Of a DNA stretch of 64,000 nucleotides, positions 58,401 through 64,000 are shown piece after piece. The stretch is from Struthio camelus (taxonomy: Eukaryota > Chordata > Aves > Struthioniformes > Struthionidae), in the NCBI RefSeq assembly GCF_040807025.1, contig NC_090952.1, positions 25,851,068 through 25,915,067 of the forward strand, given 5' to 3'. The notes under the pieces were generated by a model. It saw only the letters and a list, made by a program, of their open reading frames with translations. It ran no database searches and was not told where the DNA came from. Each line of letters starts with the position of its first letter. Position 1 is the first letter of the stretch. The position numbers and the translations under genes were made by a program.

Positions 58401-61007
58401 GGGGAGACTCATTGCTCTCAGCTTAATTTAATCAGCTGCGGTAATTAGGTGACTTCCGAAGGGCTTGCGCGCCCGCAGGCTGCTCCGGTTTCCCCGGGGG
58501 CCGCTCTGACGTCGGAGGAGCCGAGCTCCTTCAGCAGGAGCCGGGCGAAGCCAGCGGCCGCGGGAAGTGTCCTCTGGCTGCTGAAAGGTCCCCGAGGGCT
58601 CGTCCCCCCCCCCCCGGTGAACGCAGCCCCCCCGGGGAGCCCCCGGCCGGGCGCGCGGCCGCTCGGGCAGGGTGACGCTCCGTGCGTCCGGAGGAGCGCC
58701 GTTGAGTCACGCTCTTTTTCACCCCGTCTCTCAACGCCGCGCGCACGCACGCGCCCGCTCGCACGCGCACAGAAAGTCCCGGCAGCGATCAGACGCCGTT
58801 CGCCTCCTTCTGAGTCATTTTCACCCGCCCCAGCCCGGCGCCCAGCCGAGTCCCGGGCGATTCGGGGAAACCGGCGGCGTTTGCGGCTCGCACGTGGCTC
58901 CCGCCTCGGCTTCCCGCCGCCTTCGCGCCGCGGGCGGCTCGCGGCGAGGACTGCGCTCCGCGCCGCGGCCGGCGTGCCCGAGCGCGGCCAGCCGCCTCGG
59001 TGACATCCATAATATGGAGGAAAAAAGGTCCTTTCTGCCCGCTCGGGTTGGCCCCCCGGCCACATCCCTGCCCCTGTCCGCCGACGGGTTTAAAGGGACG
59101 AGCGGCCTTCGCTCCCCGCCGGGTGCCAGCGAGGGGCAGGGGCCGCCCGCGTCCCCTCCGGCCGGGGCCCATCCGCCCGGGGCTGAGCAGGGCCGCCCAG
59201 CGCCGCCCTCTTTGCAGCAGGGTTTTCCCCTGGCTGGTGGCATTTTCCCCGTTTGCTCATTTCGGGAAGAAACAAACACCTTTTCCAGCCTTTCCTGAGG
59301 AGCGCGGTGACCGGGAGATTCCCGAGCGGTGCGACCGGAATAAAGCCACATCCGTGCTCCGCGGGAAACCGGTGCCAGGCGCAGAGCCACAGCTCCGTCA
59401 TCTCGCGGCGCGCGGGGGCCGCGCGGCGGGCTGAGCCGGGGCGCCCCGGGGAGAAGCCGCCCGCCAGCAAGGGGAAGCGCTGGCGGCGTTTTCCGGCGGC
59501 GAATTCCTCGAAGAGGCCGGTCACAGGAAGCGCCGACAGCGGCCTTTCACCCGCTGCACGCGGGGCCGGGTGCGAGGTGGCTGGGGGATGCTCGCCGCTG
59601 ACGCACGGCTCCCCGTCCTCGTCCCCTGCCAGCTTCCCATCAGGGCTCCCCGCTCCGGGCTAAGGATTCACCTCCTGCACCCTGAAACGCCCGTCTCGCC
59701 CTCGCCCCCCCCCCCGCCCCGGTGCCACGGCCCGTCGGGTGGCTGCTGACTTCCCACCGTTTGCCCCGGCAGCGCAGGGGTCACAGCTCCCCTTGCCCTG
59801 GTTTAGGGGCCGCTTCCCCACCTCGCTCGCGCGGCGGACGCCAGGACGGAGCAAGGGCGTTCCTCCTCGCCTTCCTGCCTCCGTGAGCGCTCGCAGCCAG
59901 CGAGCGAGCCGGGGGCGGGCGCGGGTGTGCGCGAGCCCACGTGCGTGCCTTTGGGGGAAGCCGGGGGGATTTCCTAGCTATTTAAAAAGAAAAAAATAAA
60001 AGGCTGGGGGGAGGAAGGGGGGGGGGAAGTGAATTTACAAACAGAGAGCAATTTGCAGAAATGTTTCGGTGCGTCTTCTCTGAGCCGGCCCGCGGCGGGA
60101 GCAGAGGAGCGGGCCGAGGAGGAGGCGGCGGGCCGCGGCCGCCCGGGCGTCACCCCCCGACCCTCCTCCTGCCGGGGGGGCTCGACGTGGGGCCGCGTGG
60201 CTGCAGCATGGCCCCTGGGGACGCAGCGGTCCCGGTCCCGGGGCGCCCTGCCTGGACAGGCGCGTGCAGCTAGCCCCTCACCTGCCTGTCCTGGCTGCTC
60301 TTGGGCGCTCAGGCTTCGCCTGCCAGCGGCAGCCCGGTCTCCAGCCCCTCTCGCCCACCCCGTGTACGGATGCTGAGTACCCAGAAAGCAAATGTTCCCC
60401 TAAATCGGCTTTTTCCTCGAGCTGCAAGGGCTTGCGGGGCCAGAAGTCAGCCGCTGGGGCTCCCCGCCAGCCCGCGGGAACCAAAGGCGGCTCCGGCGGC
60501 CGGCCCCGGGCAGGGGAAGGGAGCCAGCCTCTAACCGCTCTCGTCCTTTCCCCGGCGCAGCGAGAGGGAAGGTGGGACCAGGCAGAGACCACACCTAAAT
60601 TCCCCTTCCTCTGAAACCCTCCCTTTCCTCACCTCGCTCCCGGCCGCCGGCCAGGACGCTGAGCCAGCCCCTGCAGCTGGATCCTGCAGCGCGGCAGAGC
60701 GTCGAGCTGCCCTTGCCCTCCCTTTCCCCTTGTTTTTTCCTCTCCTCCCGCCGCGGTCACCGGAGAGGGAGAGCCCATCGCGCACACACTCCTCTCTCCT
60801 TGCGTTCGCCCGCTCGAGCCATTCCTCTCCCGCCGCCTTTGGGAAACTTTCCAGCGCTCTGACGGAGCCGATGGGCGCTGGCTTTAAATCCTCTTCTGCT
60901 GTGGGTTACGACAGCTGCACGAGAGGATAAACCTTTTCTCTTCTCTTTCCTTCCTCTTTTTTCATTTTACCTCCCGAAGCCGCGGAGGACCCCGGCCGGC
61001 GGGCGCG
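55481..61007 (+). promoter_or_regulatory. F8: very GC-rich block upstream of F8 (extended CpG island)
   Basis: From about 55.6 kb, and most strongly from 55.9 to 60.9 kb, the sequence is extremely GC- and CpG-rich, with many G or C homopolymers and a CT tract at about 57410-57432. Open frames abound in all frames from composition alone; none shows a recognisable domain or spliced structure. It contains the F8 promoter at its 3' end. Any additional gene or noncoding RNA here is unproven. Confidence 0.55.
60926..60931 (+). promoter_or_regulatory. F8: GATAAA box, possible TATA substitute of F8
   Basis: GATAAA followed by a pyrimidine tract, 77 nt before the F8 start codon. As I recall, the human F8 promoter uses a GATAAA about 30 bp upstream of its start site. 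If it works the same way here, the 5' UTR would be only about 50 nt. Confidence 0.35.
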
Positions 61008-61156
61008 ATGCCGGCGGCAGCCCTGGGCTGCCTCGTGCTCCTCTGCCTGTTCGAGGAGAGCGTCGGCGCCGTCCGAAGATACTACATCGCTGCGGCGGAG
61101 ACCGCCTGGGACTACGCGCACAGCGACCTGCTCTCCACGCTGCAAGCGCCAGCGGG
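61008..61156 (+). CDS. F8: F8, coagulation factor VIII, first coding exon
   Basis: ATG at 61008 opens a signal peptide (MPAAALGCLVLLCLFEESVG) followed by the mature N-terminus AVRRYYIAAAETAWDYAHSD. This matches human factor VIII ATRRYYLGAVELSWDYMQSD. The donor is GCGGG|GTAACG at 61157. The exon holds 149 coding nt and ends in phase 2, the same phase as the human first exon (143 nt). Factor VIII is a secreted cofactor of factor IXa; this exon covers only the signal peptide and the first strand of the A1 domain. No second exon is visible before the window ends. Head-to-head placement with FUNDC2 agrees with human Xq28. Confidence 0.93.
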
Positions 61157-64000
61157 GTAACGCTCTTTCGGTCGCGCTGCTGGCAGCGGGCCTGCCGCGA
61201 ATGCTGCCGGCCACGCGAGCACCCCGCCGTGGGCGCGCTCTGGCGGGAGCAGTGCCCGAGCGTGCGGCGCAGGGCAGGGCGAAGCGATGCCTGGGTGGGC
61301 AGCGGGGAGCGGGCCCGTAGGGCTGCCGGCCGGGCAGGGGACGGAGGTTTCTGGGCGATGGGGAAGACGCTAAGTGCAATTCCTGGGAAGTCCCTAAGCG
61401 CAAGCCCCGACAACGTGCATGGGATACATCTGCAGAGCGCGTTGCGGTCTTTGCTGTCCCTGCCGCCCTGCGCTGCTTTGTCGTAACTCTGCCGGTGACC
61501 CTTTAAACTCTGCACCGAGAGCTGGTTCTCCAGCCTGCGTTTTCTCCTCTGCACAGCCTCCCTGCTCCGCGTCCGGGCTGCTTTTGGGGATGCCGGTGGG
61601 GAGGTAGCGTCCTTGCTTTCCCTGCCCAGGTGCTGCAGCGGGAGCTTGGCTGTGCTGCCCGGCCGTGCTTGTGGCAGCAAAGGCTATGCACCGCGTCTGC
61701 CCCGCGGGAGACCCAGCCTTCAGCTGTTTGTATCTTTGCCCGCGCTACATTGCTGGGACCGACGTTTTCCCCTTAGGGAATGAATGTAGTTTCTCGTGTT
61801 TTGGCAAATGCTGATGTCTGTATGCAAGAGCGGGAGGATGGAGGTAGGGTGATTTGCCCGTCTTTGGGATCCGGGAAGGATCTTGTGAGCGGGAAGGAAA
61901 AATGTGGCAGTCGCATTCATTGCTCGCTGTCGGGAGGGTGTTGTTTGGAAACGCACAGTTGGCTCAGAGGTGTGCCGTTGCGCGCTAGCCGCGGGGAGCG
62001 GAGACGGACCGCTGGCTGCCCGTGCGTCAAGCCGCGCCGAGCCTCCCCCGGGCCGGGGTGCCACGTCCCCTTCCCCGGCCCTGCGCGGAGCCGAGGGGCT
62101 GAGCGGGTCCCTCCCGGCCCCTGGCAGCCCCCCGGCCCGGCCTGCCGCTGCGTCTCAGCCCACACCGGCTCGAGCAGCGAGGAGCTGCGGGCAGCAGCTA
62201 GAAACCAGGCTCTGGCCGCGACCCAAGTGCCGTAGTCACTGTGTCAGCGAGGTTTTTTCCTCCCCTTTGGTCACTTCAGGAGGAAAATTGTATCCAGCAC
62301 CCCCCATACTGTGGCACTCAAAGGTATTAGGATACGGTGGAGCTGAGGTCACCCGGGCTGTTAATTTGGCCCCTTGGCTTTGCATTTTGGTGCTGTCCTT
62401 AATGACACGCTCGTGCACCGTTTCTGACCCAGGACTGACTCACGCACCTGGGTCTGCCCTAGGGATGAGCGGAGCATCCGCAGCAGCGGCTGACTCAGCC
62501 GCCGGGAGGATGCCCTGCTCCTCCTGGGCCGAGGGGCGGGAGAGCCGGGGCTGGGCGGGCGCAGCGGGAGGGCAGCCAGCTCGAGCCCTTGCCCGCTCTC
62601 GGGGAGGAGCGAGGTCGCGCGCCCACCGGCCTCCCCGCGCCGGACCGGCGGGCAGGCAGGCAGCGAGGGCGGCGCGCTCGGCCCCGGGAACGGCCGGCGG
62701 GCAGGGGCAGCGCTGCTCCCCCGGGGGCTGTGGGAGGCAGCTGGCCTTGCGCTCCGCAGGTTTTACCTGCTGGAGGGCAACGGTGCGTTTTAGCAGACCC
62801 TATAGACTCAGCCCGCTGCCTCCCGCTTGGGAAGGACACAGGGAAATAGCCAAGCTCAGAATAAAGGGTATTTAAAAGTGGGTCAGGTAAGTGGGGTGGA
62901 AGCGGAGCTGCCTTCTCTGGTGCTCGGCCCCTTCTCCCTCCCTCCCCGTCTCCCGTTGCAGCCCCCGCAGACACACTTGGGCGGCTGAGGGTAGCCCACG
63001 AGGGTGCACCACCTCGATTGTCTTCTGAAACCCCTTTGCCTGCCCTGCGTTTTCGCCGGCGCGCGCGCGCCAGGGGCTCTGATACGAATGCGTGGACGAT
63101 GACGCACCGGAGCTGCTACGCGGCCCCCCTCCTTGATTTCAATCCCTCCTCTTCCTCCAAGCGACCGCCTGCACCCGGGCACCCCTGGCCCGTGGCAGGT
63201 GCCAGCTGCGGCAGGGTCAGCGCCGGGAACAACGCGTCCTGCGAGGGCCGCGGGGACCTCGGCCGCGGCTCGGAGCTCGGGGCCAAGTGGGGCCAGACTG
63301 TCCCGGAGCGCGGGGTGTTTACCTTGGCTGCCTCCCGCCTCCGAGAGATGAACAGATAGTCCCGGCTAACAATGCGCATCAAAGGCGCCAGGAACTTGTC
63401 TCCCCGCCTCGGCCGCGGCTGTTCTCGGGGTAGGAAGTCCGCGGGGACCTGGAGCGTCGAGTCGCTGCCAGAAGCGTTTGGATCAGCTGCCCTTGCCCCG
63501 AGCTCTGGCTCCTCGGCCCCTCGGAGGGCAGCAGGATCTGCTGCCAGCCCGCTCACCGGCACTGCAGGGGATGGGACTGCTTTCGTGCCAGGGAAATCTC
63601 ACTGGCTCCGGGGGATTTCTGGCTTGTTTACTTCCAAACGAGGGGCACCAGGCCCTCAGAGCTCAGAGATGGGTTTTCCGCGAGCAAAGACTAAGGTGCA
63701 GCTCCCCGACAGTGCCCAGCCCCAAGCTGTGCTCCTGCTGGCTGCCAACCCAAGCCCCGGCACGTTGCCACCCGCCAGCACGGGCTCAGCCCGGGAGACT
63801 TGCGCTGCGTCCAAGGGGGGGACTCTCTGCCGGCCTGAACGGAGGGTTATGGCTTGGATGGCAAAGCCAGGAGCTGGGTACGCCCAGGGAAAAGGCACGA
63901 GCCCAGCTGGGGCTCAGCAAGCCCTAACCCTGCTTTGCCCACTGCTCCCCCCTGGCAGCACCCTGCCGGCTGCAGGCAGGATTCGAACCCGCAGCCCGGG
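61157..64000 (+). other. F8: start of F8 intron 1
   Basis: GC-rich intron with no recognisable F8 exon 2. Two AP-1/MARE-like sites (CTGACTCACGC at about 62434-62444 and CTGACTCAGCC at about 62491-62501) lie close together and could be regulatory. The long open frames have no supporting features. Confidence 0.6.

Noticed and set aside
55725-60614. Many overlapping 100-390 residue open frames upstream of F8
   Set aside because: Base composition makes stops rare here. All frames look alike, rich in Arg, Gly, Ala and Pro, with no recognisable domain or conserved start.
63974-64000. tRNA T-arm look-alike on the minus strand (GCGGGTTCGAATCCTGC) at the window edge
   Set aside because: The box B and a five-pair stem are present, but the rest of a tRNA would lie beyond 64000 and the following acceptor-side sequence does not resemble a familiar tRNA. 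It cannot be judged from 27 bases.

Overview
The window looks like nuclear DNA from a bird. The genes are compact and multi-exon, with short introns and very GC-rich CpG-island promoters. The interspersed repeats I can recognise are old CR1 LINE pieces plus one 5S-rRNA-headed SINE. The gene set is the avian counterpart of two human X-linked neighbourhoods: GCNA (human Xq13) and BRCC3 - MTCP1/CMC4 - FUNDC2 - F8 (human Xq28). In birds this material lies on chromosome 4/4A. A crocodilian or turtle is possible but less likely, given how compact the genes are. I saw no prokaryotic features, no CRISPR array and no recognisable virus-derived element.

Layout. 1-720 resembles the 3' UTR of an upstream + strand gene; synteny suggests OGT, but there is no coding evidence. 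1.55-18.0 kb is GCNA (+), ten coding exons ending in a SprT-like metalloprotease and a zinc ribbon. 17-21 kb is mostly unannotatable intergenic DNA with a CR1 fragment. 21-25.4 kb holds a three-exon (or longer) minus-strand gene for a long, mostly disordered protein that I do not recognise. Two diverged copies of an unknown repeat lie in direct orientation on either side of it. 28.2-33.9 kb is BRCC3 (-), eight coding exons, one intron of the rare U12 AT-AC class. 33.6-34.3 kb is a bidirectional CpG-island promoter serving BRCC3 (-) and MTCP1/CMC4 (+). MTCP1 (three coding exons) lies at 38.8-39.4 kb and CMC4 (two coding exons) at 40.7-44.6 kb. FUNDC2 (-) occupies 49.8-54.35 kb. A 0.9-kb minisatellite of 33-bp units starts about 220 bp upstream of the FUNDC2 start codon. 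A very GC-rich block follows, then the first coding exon of coagulation factor VIII (F8, +) at 61.0 kb; its first intron runs off the window.

Functional links. GCNA acts on DNA-protein crosslinks in germ cells. BRCC3 is the K63 deubiquitinase of the BRCA1-A and BRISC complexes. CMC4 is a twin CX9C protein of the mitochondrial intermembrane space, and MTCP1 is a TCL1-family AKT co-activator made from the same locus. FUNDC2 is an outer-mitochondrial-membrane protein. The genes are neighbours by conserved synteny; nothing suggests co-regulation except the BRCC3/MTCP1-CMC4 head-to-head pair.

All exon borders were read by eye from splice sites, reading phase and remembered family sequences. Phases agree across every junction reported for GCNA, BRCC3, MTCP1, CMC4 and FUNDC2. 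The least certain points are GCNA exon 1, a candidate extra GCNA exon near 8.7 kb, the FUNDC2 exon-1 donor and the 3' end of the unrecognised gene.
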